19,940 nt of DNA. It comes from CAYXGZ01 sp964464755 (GTDB lineage Bacteria; Planctomycetota; MHYJ01; JACPRB01). The stretch spans positions 1 through 19,940 of the forward strand of contig CAYXGZ010000059.1 of the NCBI GenBank assembly GCA_964464755.1. The letters run 5' to 3'. Both the position numbers and the translations under genes were made by a program. The number at the start of each line of letters is the position of its first letter. The stretch's first letter is position 1. The notes under the pieces are model-generated. The model was not told where the DNA came from, ran no database searches, and saw nothing but the letters and a program-made list of their open reading frames with translations. Of this stretch, positions 7,420-13,953 are shown in pieces.

Positions 7420-8828
7420 CGCCGGCGGACGTAGAGCTTGAGCGCGCCCATCACCAGGGCGATGACGGCCGCGATCGGGATGAGCACGGCCAGCACGGAG
7501 GTGCGCCAGTCCGACTTCGGCGGGGCCCGCCTCGGGGGCAGGTTGCGGTAGATCCTCCCCGGCGGGCGGGGCGCGGTCGACGCGGCGACCTCGACCCGGC
7601 CCCGGAGCTCGGCCTCGATCGCGCGGGCGGCCCCGTTGGACGGATCCGCGGCGGCGGCCTTCGCGGCCAGCTCCAGCGCCGCGGGCAGCCGGTTGTAGCC
7701 GAGCTCGGTCACGGCGCGCTCGACGGCTCCGGCGGCCCACCACTTCCGGGGATTCGCGTCCTCGTCGGGGCGCAGCTCGCCGTCCACGATGGTCATGATC
7801 CAGGGCCTCCCCTCCCATTCCGCCTCGAGGGTCCAGACCTCGACGGGGACCACTTCCAGCCTTTGGCGGAGCACGCGGTCCGCCGGCGACCGGGACCGCG
7901 CCTCCTCGAGGAGGTCCGTCATGCGCCTCCGCAGCACGTCGGAGGGCAGCGCGCCGAGCGCCACGCCGAGCGCGCCCCCCTCGGAGCGCCAGGTCTCCCG
8001 TCCCCGCGGCGGCAGCAGGACCAGGGGCCCCTCGCCGCGGCCGAACTCGTGCCGGAACGGAACCACGACGAAGCGGATCACGATCTCCGAGGTGACGAGG
8101 ACGCGGCCGCGACCCGCGCAGGCGGCGCACTCGATCGTCCCGTCGCCGGCGCACGCGGCGCAGGCGATCTTCCCGGTGGCCCCGCACGAGCGGCAGCCGG
8201 AGACCCCGGACCCGTCGCACGAGGGACAGGTCTTGCGCGCCCGGCACTCGCAGTCCTGCCTCTTCCCGTCCACCATCCTCCAGCCCCGGCCCGCGCAGCC
8301 GGTGCAGGTCCAGCGGCCGGTGCCGCCGCAATCGGAGCAGCGCCCCTTCCCCCGCGCGTCGCAGGGTCCGCAGGGCGTCGACCCCGCGGCCCGGCAGGCC
8401 GGGCAGCCCGTCCGCCCCGGTCCCGCGCAGCTCGGGCAGGAACCGCCGCGGGCGGATCCCGCGACCGGGACGGCGAACTCGCGGGTCGTCCATCCCGAGT
8501 ACTCCGGCCGGGCGACGGCCCAGGCGTCGAGGTTGCCGGGCGCGACCCCCGCGGGCTCCGGGCCGGTGAGCGGGGCGACCGCGTTGCGGAGCTCGCGGTG
8601 CTCCTCGACCGTCAGGACCTCGACGCGGTAGACGGGCCGCAGCGCCGCGTGGCGGATCCGCACCCGGGCGGCCAGGTCCTGGAGCTCGGGGACCCCGGGC
8701 CGCGCGGCCCACTCCACGATCGTCCTCCGCAGCTCCTCGTGGTCCTCCGGCCCGGCCTCCCGCGGCACGGGCATCTGCGACCAGGCGGGATCCTGGAGCA
8801 GGAGGAGCGCGGCGAGCAGCGGGATCAT
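7416..8828 (-). CDS. Exported, C-terminally anchored CxxC-repeat (DnaJ-type zinc finger) protein without J domain
   Basis: This 470-residue protein has no recognised function. It begins with a short hydrophobic stretch (residues 1-12) lacking basic residues, probably a signal peptide, and ends with a hydrophobic helix (about 446-465) followed by a basic LYVRRR tail. That suggests export with a C-terminal membrane anchor. The middle contains 20 cysteines. CxxC pairs start at residues 131, 142, 153, 164 and 175, exactly 11 apart, then a CxC at 193-195, then CxxC pairs at 201, 212, 223 and 234, again exactly 11 apart. Most are followed by a Gly or G-x-G, as in the zinc-finger units of DnaJ, but there is no J domain or HPD motif and DnaJ has only four such units. 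Residues 250-440 are unrecognised. The ATG at 8828 has a -10-like TAAAAT 12 bases upstream. The stop overlaps that of pilT. Confidence 0.75.
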   Translation of the reverse strand: MIPLLAALLLLQDPAWSQMPVPREAGPEDHEELRRTIVEWAARPGVPELQDLAARVRIRHAALRPVYRVEVLTVEEHRELRNAVAPLTGPEPAGVAPGNLDAWAVARPEYSGWTTREFAVPVAGSARGGSCPSCAGPGRTGCPACRAAGSTPCGPCDARGKGRCSDCGGTGRWTCTGCAGRGWRMVDGKRQDCECRARKTCPSCDGSGVSGCRSCGATGKIACAACAGDGTIECAACAGRGRVLVTSEIVIRFVVVPFRHEFGRGEGPLVLLPPRGRETWRSEGGALGVALGALPSDVLRRRMTDLLEEARSRSPADRVLRQRLEVVPVEVWTLEAEWEGRPWIMTIVDGELRPDEDANPRKWWAAGAVERAVTELGYNRLPAALELAAKAAAADPSNGAARAIEAELRGRVEVAASTAPRPPGRIYRNLPPRRAPPKSDWRTSVLAVLIPIAAVIALVMGALKLYVRRR

Positions 8829-8836
8829 GAAGGTCC

Positions 8837-8861
8837 GACGATTTTACTCCGCGGGCGTTCC
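8837..8861 (-). promoter_or_regulatory. Promoter region of the CxxC-repeat gene
   Basis: Read on the minus strand, two signals overlap. A sigma-70-like -10 TAAAAT (8846-8841, 5 of 6) ends 12 bases before the ATG. Alternatively, GGAAC (8861-8857), then 16 bases, then CGTC (8840-8837) fits the general pattern of extracytoplasmic-function (ECF) sigma promoters. Either would start transcription within a few bases of the start codon. Confidence 0.45.
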
Positions 8862-8870
8862 CTTGGAACG
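8856..8870. repeat. Inverted repeat centred between divergent promoters (possible operator)
   Basis: CGTTCC (8856-8861) and its exact reverse complement GGAACG (8865-8870) flank CTT. The centre, base 8863, is the exact midpoint between the two divergent -10 candidates (edges at 8846 and 8880). The repeat therefore occupies the -35 position of both promoters. Confidence 0.6.
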
Positions 8871-8879
8871 GGAACCGGG

Positions 8880-8885
8880 TAAACT
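8880..8885 (+). promoter_or_regulatory. Candidate -10 box for the small membrane gene
   Basis: TAAACT matches the -10 consensus at 4 of 6 positions and ends nine bases before the ATG at 8895. A GTTCCC sits 17 bases upstream, mirroring the arrangement on the other strand. There is no Shine-Dalgarno site. Confidence 0.4.
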
Positions 8886-8894
8886 GGCGGCGGC

Positions 8895-9224
8895 ATGTCC
8901 AAGCCCCGGATGATCCCGCCCGACCGGCTGATGCTGATCTTCCTGCTCGCCCTCTTCGGCGTGCTGGTCCCGTTCGTGATCGTGAGCGGCGACCTCGGGA
9001 TCGGCCTCGTGGTCCGGCTCACGGCGCTCTACGCGATGCTCGTCGCGGGCGCCGTCTTCCTCGGCAACCTGCTCAAGCGCGTCGGCTTCCTGGAGCTGAA
9101 GACGAAGTTCCTCGAGGTCGAGGTGAAGCGCCGGTCCCGGGGCCCTCGCGGCGCTGACTCCACCGGCAACAAGCGCCGCCCCAACTCCTCGACGAACCCC
9201 TCCGAGCAGCGGACGAAGAACTAG
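8895..9224 (+). CDS. Small two-helix membrane protein of unknown function
   Basis: This 109-residue protein is not recognised. It has two strongly hydrophobic segments, about residues 12-31 (LMLIFLLALFGVLVPFVIV) and 37-60 (LVVRLTALYAMLVAGAVFLG), joined by a short turn, GDLGI. A charged tail of about 45 residues follows, rich in Lys, Arg, Ser and Asn (VEVKRRSRGPRG onward), and is likely cytoplasmic and disordered. It is transcribed divergently from the CxxC-repeat gene over a 66-base gap, and its stop overlaps that of the convergent PCMT-ATPase gene (CTAG at 9221-9224). The position between pilus ATPase genes makes a role in the envelope machinery possible, but nothing in the sequence shows it. 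Codon use looks like its neighbours, and the hydrophobic pattern supports it as a real gene. Confidence 0.68.
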   Translation: MSKPRMIPPDRLMLIFLLALFGVLVPFVIVSGDLGIGLVVRLTALYAMLVAGAVFLGNLLKRVGFLELKTKFLEVEVKRRSRGPRGADSTGNKRRPNSSTNPSEQRTKN

Positions 9225-11479
9225 GCCCCGCCCCGCTCGGGCGCGAGCCGCTCCGGGGGCAGGATCATCGGGATCTCCGAGAACGCGACGAGCCCCCGGT
9301 TCACCAGCTCGAGGAAGTTGTCCCGCATCGTCGAGAGCCCCGCGTCGAGCGCCAGGTCCCTCAGCTCGTCCACGGCGGGCCGGCGCGCGATCGCCTTGCG
9401 GATCCTGGCGTTGGCCCGGAGGAACTCGATCACCGCGATGCGGCCCTTGGTGCCATACCCGTGGCAGCGGGGGCAGCCCGAGCCGCGCATCGGCTTGAAG
9501 TCCTTGGGCGGACCCTTCGGGAAGACCTCGGCCAGGAGCTCGGGGTCCGGGGAGTCCGGGACGCGGCAGGCGTCGCAGAGGCGCTTCGCCAGCCGCTGGG
9601 CGATGACGGCCAGCAGCTCGCTGGAGATGGAGTTCGCGTGCATCCCCAGGTCGAAAAGGCGCTGGACGGCGTCGATGGCGTCGTTGCAGTGCAGCGTCGA
9701 GAACACCAGGTGGCCGGTCTGCGAGGCGCGGATCGCCTCGAGCGCGGTCTCCGCGTCGCGGATCTCGCCGACGAGGATGACGTCGGGGTCCTGGCGGACG
9801 AAGGAGCGCATCGCGTCGGCGAAGGCGAAGCCGATCTCGGGCCGCACCTGGGTCTGCTGGATGTCGTCGATGGAGTACTCGATCGGGTCCTCGGCCGTGA
9901 TGACCTTGCGGGTCGCGTCGCGGGCGAGGATCTGCAGGCCCGCGTAGAGCGTGGTCGTCTTGCCGGAGCCCGTCGGGCCGACGACGAGGACGAGGCCGTT
10001 GGGGGCGTCGAGGAGGCGGCGGTACTCCTTGGCGACGGAGGCGCGGAAGCCGAGGTCCTCGACGGAGAGGAGCTTGACGTCCTGGGGGAGCAGGCGGATG
10101 ACGACGTGCTCGCCGTGCAGGGTCGGCTGGGTCTGGACGCGGAGGTCGAAGGCGTGCGCGCCGGCGTTGAGGCGGATGCGGCCGCCCTGGGGGAGGCGGT
10201 GCTCGGCGATGTCGATGTCGGCCCGGATCTTGATCACGTTGACGACGCCGGCCAGCTCGCGGACGGTCAGCGCGTAGCGGTCGAGGTTGTGGAGGTCGCC
10301 GTCGACGCGGAGCCGCACGCGGACGCGGTCGTCGTAGCGCTCGAGGTGGACGTCGCTGGCCCGGGCGGAGATCGCGTCGATGAGGATCGAGTCGAAGAGG
10401 GAGACGAAGCGGGCGTCGAGGTCCTCGGCGCGGCGGGCGAGGACGTCCTCGACGGGCTTGGCCTTCTCGGCGACGTACTCGACCTGCTGGCCGCCCGCCT
10501 TGAGGTCGGCCGCCTTGAGGAGGCGGGTGAAGTCCGCGGGGGTGACGAGGACGAGCTCCGGCCGGGCCGGGTGGAACATCTTCGAGAGCTCGCCGACCTC
10601 GGCGGAGGGGTTGGCGACGCCGAGGACGAGGCGGTCGCCCTTGCGCGCCAGCGGGAGGATTCGGTTGTGCTCGGCGAAGGCGCGCGTGACGGAGCGGACG
10701 CACTCGAGGTCGAGGTCCTTCACGAGCGCCTCGAAGGTCCCGAAGCGGATGCCCCGCTGGAGGGCGAGGGCGCGGAAGACCTCGGCCTCGCCCACGTCGG
10801 CGCGGTCGTGCAGGGTCTCGCCGATCTTGCGGCCGCCGGACTCGCGGGCGAACTCCTCGACGGCGGGACGCGGCAGGGCCCCGAGGTCGACGAGGATGTC
10901 GCCGAGCCGGCGGATGAAGCGGACCTCGCCGAGCCGCTCCTCGCGGAACTCGGAGCCGTGGCGGGTGATGCGGACCAGGGTCTGGCGCTCGCGGTGCGGG
11001 CCGACGGGCAGGACGAGGCGCCCGCCGTCGCGGAGCTGCTCGCGGAGGCGCTTGGGCGCGCCGGTGCCGGAGCCGGAGACGAGGATGGCGTCGAAGGGCG
11101 CGGCCTCGGCCCAGCCGTCGACGCCGTCGGCCTGGCGGACCTGGACGTTGGAGCAGCCGAGGGCCTGGAGGCGGATGGAGGCGAGCGCGGCGACGGGGGC
11201 GATGCGCTCCAGGGTGAACACGTCGCCGGCGAGCCGGCCGAGAACGGCGGCGACGTAGCCGGAGCCGGTGCCGATCTCGAGGACCCGGTCGCCGGGGTGA
11301 AGCTGGAGGGCGCTGACCATGGCGGCGATGACCTCGACCGGCGGGAGGCTGTGCGCCTCGGCGAGCTCGACCTGGGGGTCGCCGTAGTCGAGGCCGGAGA
11401 GCTCGGCGCTCTTGAACTCGTCGCGGGGGAGCGCGTCGAGGGCCGTCCGGACCGCGGGATCGACCGGGGGCGCTTCCAT
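9221..11479 (-). CDS. PCMT methyltransferase domain fused to a GspE/PilB-type secretion ATPase
   Basis: This is one uninterrupted 752-residue frame. Residues about 1-185 look like protein-L-isoaspartate O-methyltransferase: the SAM-binding motif RVLEIGTGSGYVAAVLGRL (65-83) and VFTLERI (87-93) are close to the family, with a FDAILVSGSG strand at 129-138. The substrate loop is unusual (ELAEAHSLPP near 38-47 rather than the common GQTIS). Residues 188-325 form an MshEN/GspE_N-like region beginning RRLGDILVDLGAL. The rest is a complete assembly/secretion ATPase: SDVHLERYDD (375-384), Walker A GPTGSGKTTT (501-510, Lys507), Asp box ITAEDPIEY (527-535), Walker B DVILVGEIRD (566-575, Glu572), His box GHLVFSTLH (589-597) and zinc Cys635/638 and Cys669/672, the GspE/PilB hallmark. 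I see no ATG, GTG or TTG at the domain junction (Val186 is GTC), so a fused product is expected. It is probably the pilus assembly or type II secretion motor partner of the two PilT proteins. Confidence 0.88.
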   Translation of the reverse strand: MEAPPVDPAVRTALDALPRDEFKSAELSGLDYGDPQVELAEAHSLPPVEVIAAMVSALQLHPGDRVLEIGTGSGYVAAVLGRLAGDVFTLERIAPVAALASIRLQALGCSNVQVRQADGVDGWAEAAPFDAILVSGSGTGAPKRLREQLRDGGRLVLPVGPHRERQTLVRITRHGSEFREERLGEVRFIRRLGDILVDLGALPRPAVEEFARESGGRKIGETLHDRADVGEAEVFRALALQRGIRFGTFEALVKDLDLECVRSVTRAFAEHNRILPLARKGDRLVLGVANPSAEVGELSKMFHPARPELVLVTPADFTRLLKAADLKAGGQQVEYVAEKAKPVEDVLARRAEDLDARFVSLFDSILIDAISARASDVHLERYDDRVRVRLRVDGDLHNLDRYALTVRELAGVVNVIKIRADIDIAEHRLPQGGRIRLNAGAHAFDLRVQTQPTLHGEHVVIRLLPQDVKLLSVEDLGFRASVAKEYRRLLDAPNGLVLVVGPTGSGKTTTLYAGLQILARDATRKVITAEDPIEYSIDDIQQTQVRPEIGFAFADAMRSFVRQDPDVILVGEIRDAETALEAIRASQTGHLVFSTLHCNDAIDAVQRLFDLGMHANSISSELLAVIAQRLAKRLCDACRVPDSPDPELLAEVFPKGPPKDFKPMRGSGCPRCHGYGTKGRIAVIEFLRANARIRKAIARRPAVDELRDLALDAGLSTMRDNFLELVNRGLVAFSEIPMILPPERLAPERGGA

Positions 11480-11487
11480 GGAGGATC

Positions 11488-11493
11488 AGGATA
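11488..11493 (-). promoter_or_regulatory. Weak -10 candidate for the PCMT-ATPase gene
   Basis: On the minus strand TATCCT (11493-11488) matches 4 of 6 to the -10 consensus and ends eight bases before the ATG at 11479, the same spacing as at other first genes here. No convincing -35 is seen. An alternative is AATAAT (11559-11554, 5 of 6), which would give a leader of roughly 70 bases. Confidence 0.3.
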
Positions 11494-11503
11494 CAAATCG
11501 CGT

Positions 11504-11521
11504 GCCACGGGGGCCACGGGG
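11504..11521. repeat. Tandem 9-bp direct repeat between divergent genes
   Basis: GCCACGGGG occurs twice head to tail (11504-11512 and 11513-11521) in the 160-base gap between the PCMT-ATPase gene and rpmF. It covers the -35 zone of the minus-strand gene, so it could bind a regulator. The high GC content means chance is not excluded. Confidence 0.5.
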
Positions 11522-11588
11522 CGCCCCGCGCGCGATTCGGAGCCCCGCCGCGGATTATTCAGGGCCGCCGCGGGTCCGGACTTTCCTC

Positions 11589-11617
11589 TTGATTTCCCCC
11601 CCTCCTTGGCCTACATT
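11589..11617 (+). promoter_or_regulatory. Promoter of the rpmF-plsX-fab operon
   Basis: TTGATT (11589-11594, 4 of 6) and TACATT (11612-11617, 4 of 6) have a 17-base spacer. The predicted start near 11624 gives a leader of about 16 bases that contains the Shine-Dalgarno sequence GGGAGAG (11629-11635), so unlike other first genes here this mRNA has a ribosome binding site. Confidence 0.6.
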
Positions 11618-11639
11618 CACTCCCCTTCGGGAGAGCTCC

Positions 11640-11822
11640 ATGCCGAATCCCAAACGCAAGCTGGCCAATTCGTGGCGGAAGCACCGCCGCTCGCACGACC
11701 ACGTCCACGTTCCGAACCTGTCCGTCTGCCCCCGCTGCAACCAGCCGAAGATGTCCCACAGCGTCTGCGGCACCTGCGGGCACTACAAGGGGGCGATGGT
11801 CGTGGACATGAAGAAGCTCTAG
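11640..11822 (+). CDS. rpmF: 50S ribosomal protein L32
   Basis: This 60-residue basic protein of the large ribosomal subunit starts MPNPKRKLANSWRKHRRSHD, very close to known L32. It has the zinc-ribbon form with Cys30/Cys33 (CPRC) and Cys43/Cys46 (CGTC), so zinc is probably bound; some bacteria carry a Cys-free version that is used in zinc shortage. The ATG at 11640 is chosen because GGAG (11630-11633) lies six bases before it and the protein matches the family from its first residue; upstream in-frame codons would add an unrelated leader. It heads the rpmF-plsX-fabH-fabD-fabG block, a widely conserved link between ribosome and membrane-lipid production. Confidence 0.97.
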   Translation: MPNPKRKLANSWRKHRRSHDHVHVPNLSVCPRCNQPKMSHSVCGTCGHYKGAMVVDMKKL

Positions 11823-11897
11823 GCGGAACCCGGCCGCCCCCGCGCCTCCCTCCCCGACCTGCGCCGGACCGACGGCCCTGCTTCCAACGACTTCATC

Positions 11898-12944
11898 ATG
11901 AAGATCGCCATCGACGCCATGGGCGGGGACCACGCTCCCGACGAGGTCGTCCGGGGCGTGGTGGAGGCCGCCGCCCTCGTCCCCAAGGCGACGCTCGTCC
12001 TCGTCGGCGACCAGGCCCGCCTCGACCCCCTGCTCAAGGCCGCCGGGCGGCCCGCCAACCTCGAGGTCCGCCACGCCACCCAGGTCATCGAGATGCACGA
12101 GGACCCCGCCAAGGGGCTCCGCGGCAAGCCGGACTCCTCGCTGCGGGTCGGCCTCGAGATGGTCAAGAAGGGCCTCGCGGACGGCATCATCTCCGCGGGC
12201 AACACGGGCGCGCTCGTCGGCGGCGCCACCGTCCCCGTGCTCGGCCTCGGGACCCTCGAGGGCGTGAAGCGCCCGGGGATCTGCGTGCCGATGCCGACGG
12301 AGAAGGGCTACGCCGCGCTCATCGACGCCGGCGCCAACAAGAACGCGAAGCCCGAGCACCTGCTGCAGTACGGCATCATGGGCTCGGTCTACATCAAGTA
12401 CCTCCGCCCCGACCTGGCGAACCCGAAGGTCGGGCTGCTCAACATCGGCGAGGAGCGCAACAAGGGCACGGACCTGCACCGCCAGGCCTACGAGCTGCTC
12501 GAGAAGTCCCACCTGGACTTCGTGGGCAACATCGAGCCGCACAAGCTCTTCGCCGGCAAGGCGGACGTCATCGTCAGCGACGGCTTCACGGGCAACATCG
12601 CCCTGAAGGCCGCCGAGGGCATGTCGAACTTCCTCATGGGCAAGATCCGCTCCAACGGCCTCGCCGACAGCCCGGACATCCAGAAGGGCATCGCGCGGGC
12701 CGAGCAGGGGACGGACTACTCCTCGGTGGGCGGCGCGCCGGTGCTCGGCTGCCGGGGCCTCGTCCTCAAGTGCCACGGGCGCTCGTCGGCGAAGGCGTTC
12801 ATGAACGCGGTCCGGGTCGCCGCCGGGTTCATCGAGGGGAAGCTGAACGACCGCATCGTCGCGGAGCTGCGGCAGGTCTCGAGCCGCAGCTGGTTCACGA
12901 GCTGGTTCTCCAAGTCCGCGAAAGAGGAGCCCGAGGAGGCATGA
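11898..12944 (+). CDS. plsX: Phosphate acyltransferase PlsX
   Basis: PlsX makes acyl-phosphate from acyl-ACP, the acyl donor for PlsY in phospholipid synthesis; it is a peripheral membrane enzyme. The 348-residue protein begins with the signature MKIAIDAMGGDHAPDEVVRG. It contains GIISAGNTGALVGG (about 95-108), AGANKNAKPEHLLQYGIMGS (about 148-167), NIGEERNKGTDLHRQAY (about 182-198), VSDGFTGNIALKAAEG and the C-terminal GRSSAKAF motif, all in family order. The C-terminus adds a short charged extension ending KEEPEEA. Seventy-five bases separate it from rpmF, with no clear promoter and no Shine-Dalgarno site. Its TGA overlaps the ATG of fabH as ATGA, indicating translational coupling. Confidence 0.96.
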   Translation: MKIAIDAMGGDHAPDEVVRGVVEAAALVPKATLVLVGDQARLDPLLKAAGRPANLEVRHATQVIEMHEDPAKGLRGKPDSSLRVGLEMVKKGLADGIISAGNTGALVGGATVPVLGLGTLEGVKRPGICVPMPTEKGYAALIDAGANKNAKPEHLLQYGIMGSVYIKYLRPDLANPKVGLLNIGEERNKGTDLHRQAYELLEKSHLDFVGNIEPHKLFAGKADVIVSDGFTGNIALKAAEGMSNFLMGKIRSNGLADSPDIQKGIARAEQGTDYSSVGGAPVLGCRGLVLKCHGRSSAKAFMNAVRVAAGFIEGKLNDRIVAELRQVSSRSWFTSWFSKSAKEEPEEA

Positions 12945-13930
12945 GCGCCGCGTCCAAGGTCCGGGTCGCCGGGACGGGGTCGTACGCGCCGGACCGGGTC
13001 GTCACCAACGAGGACTTCGCGAAGATCGTCGACACGAACGACGCGTGGATCCTGGAGCGCACGGGCATCCGCCAGCGGCGAAAGGTCGCCGACGGGCAGA
13101 TCACCAGCGACATGGCCGCGGAGGCCGGGCGCCGGGCCCTGCAGGCCGCGGGCCGGAAGCCCGAGGACGTCGAGCTCCTCATCGTCGCCACCTCCTCGCC
13201 GGACCGGACGGTCCCGGCGACGGCCGTCTACGTGCAGAAGAAGATCGGCTGCTTCAACGCGGGGGCGATGGACAACATCGCCGCGTGCAGCGGCTTCGTC
13301 TACGCGCTCTCCTCGGGCTGGCACTACGTGGCCCACGGCCAGGTGAGGAACTGCCTCGTGATCGGCGCGGAGCAGCTGACGGCGATCACGAACTACTCGG
13401 ACCGCGGCACCTGCATCCTCTTCGGCGACGCGGCGGGCGCGATGCTCCTGGAGCCCTCGACCGACGGGAGCGACATCCTGTACTCGAAGCTCGGGGCCGA
13501 CGGCCGGCAGGACGGCCTGATCATCGTCCCCGCGGGCGGGACCGCGATGCCGATGACGCCCGGGCACCTCGACAACAAGCTCGACAAGATCGCCATGCAG
13601 GGCCGCGAGGTCTACAAGTTCGCCATCACGAAGTTCGTCGAGCTCATCGAGGACGCGGCGGCGAAGGTCGGGGCGAAGGTCTCCGACATCGACCTCATCA
13701 TCCCCCACCAGGTCAACCTGCGGATCATCGAGAGCGCCGCCAAGCGGCTCGACTACCCGATGGACCGCGTGTTCGTGAACATCGACCGCTACGGGAACAC
13801 GTCGGCCGCGAGCGTCCCGCTCGCCTTCGACGAGGCCGTGAAGTCCGGCCGGCTGAAGCGCGGCCAGCTCGTCGTCACCGTCGCCTTCGGCGCGGGCCTC
13901 ACCTGGGGCTCGGTCGCGATCCGCTGGTAG
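12941..13930 (+). CDS. fabH: 3-oxoacyl-ACP synthase III (FabH)
   Basis: FabH starts fatty-acid synthesis by condensing acetyl-CoA (or a branched primer) with malonyl-ACP. The 329-residue protein has the complete Cys-His-Asn triad: Cys116 in NIAACSGF, His256 in IIPHQVNLRI and Asn286 in RYGNTSAAS. The start region GTGSYAPDRVVTNEDF and the ERTGIRQRR stretch (39-47) are typical. The C-terminal GQLVVTVAFGAGLTWGS is conserved. The ATG at 12941 overlaps the plsX stop, and a strong GAGGAGG (12933-12939) inside plsX serves as ribosome binding site, so the start is well supported. Primer specificity cannot be read from the sequence alone. Confidence 0.96.
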   Translation: MSAASKVRVAGTGSYAPDRVVTNEDFAKIVDTNDAWILERTGIRQRRKVADGQITSDMAAEAGRRALQAAGRKPEDVELLIVATSSPDRTVPATAVYVQKKIGCFNAGAMDNIAACSGFVYALSSGWHYVAHGQVRNCLVIGAEQLTAITNYSDRGTCILFGDAAGAMLLEPSTDGSDILYSKLGADGRQDGLIIVPAGGTAMPMTPGHLDNKLDKIAMQGREVYKFAITKFVELIEDAAAKVGAKVSDIDLIIPHQVNLRIIESAAKRLDYPMDRVFVNIDRYGNTSAASVPLAFDEAVKSGRLKRGQLVVTVAFGAGLTWGSVAIRW

Positions 13931-13953
13931 CCCACCCCTTCCCCGGAGCCCCC

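Noticed and set aside
7416..8828. Calling the CxxC protein DnaJ
   Set aside because: There is no J domain, HPD motif or DnaJ C-terminal domain, there are nine rather than four CxxC units, and it has a signal-like N-terminus and a membrane anchor.
9461..12900. Long plus-strand frame running opposite the PCMT-ATPase gene and into plsX
   Set aside because: It only becomes meaningful from the fabH start onward. The upstream part is repetitive Glu/Ala/Asp/Leu sequence, a shadow of the minus-strand gene.
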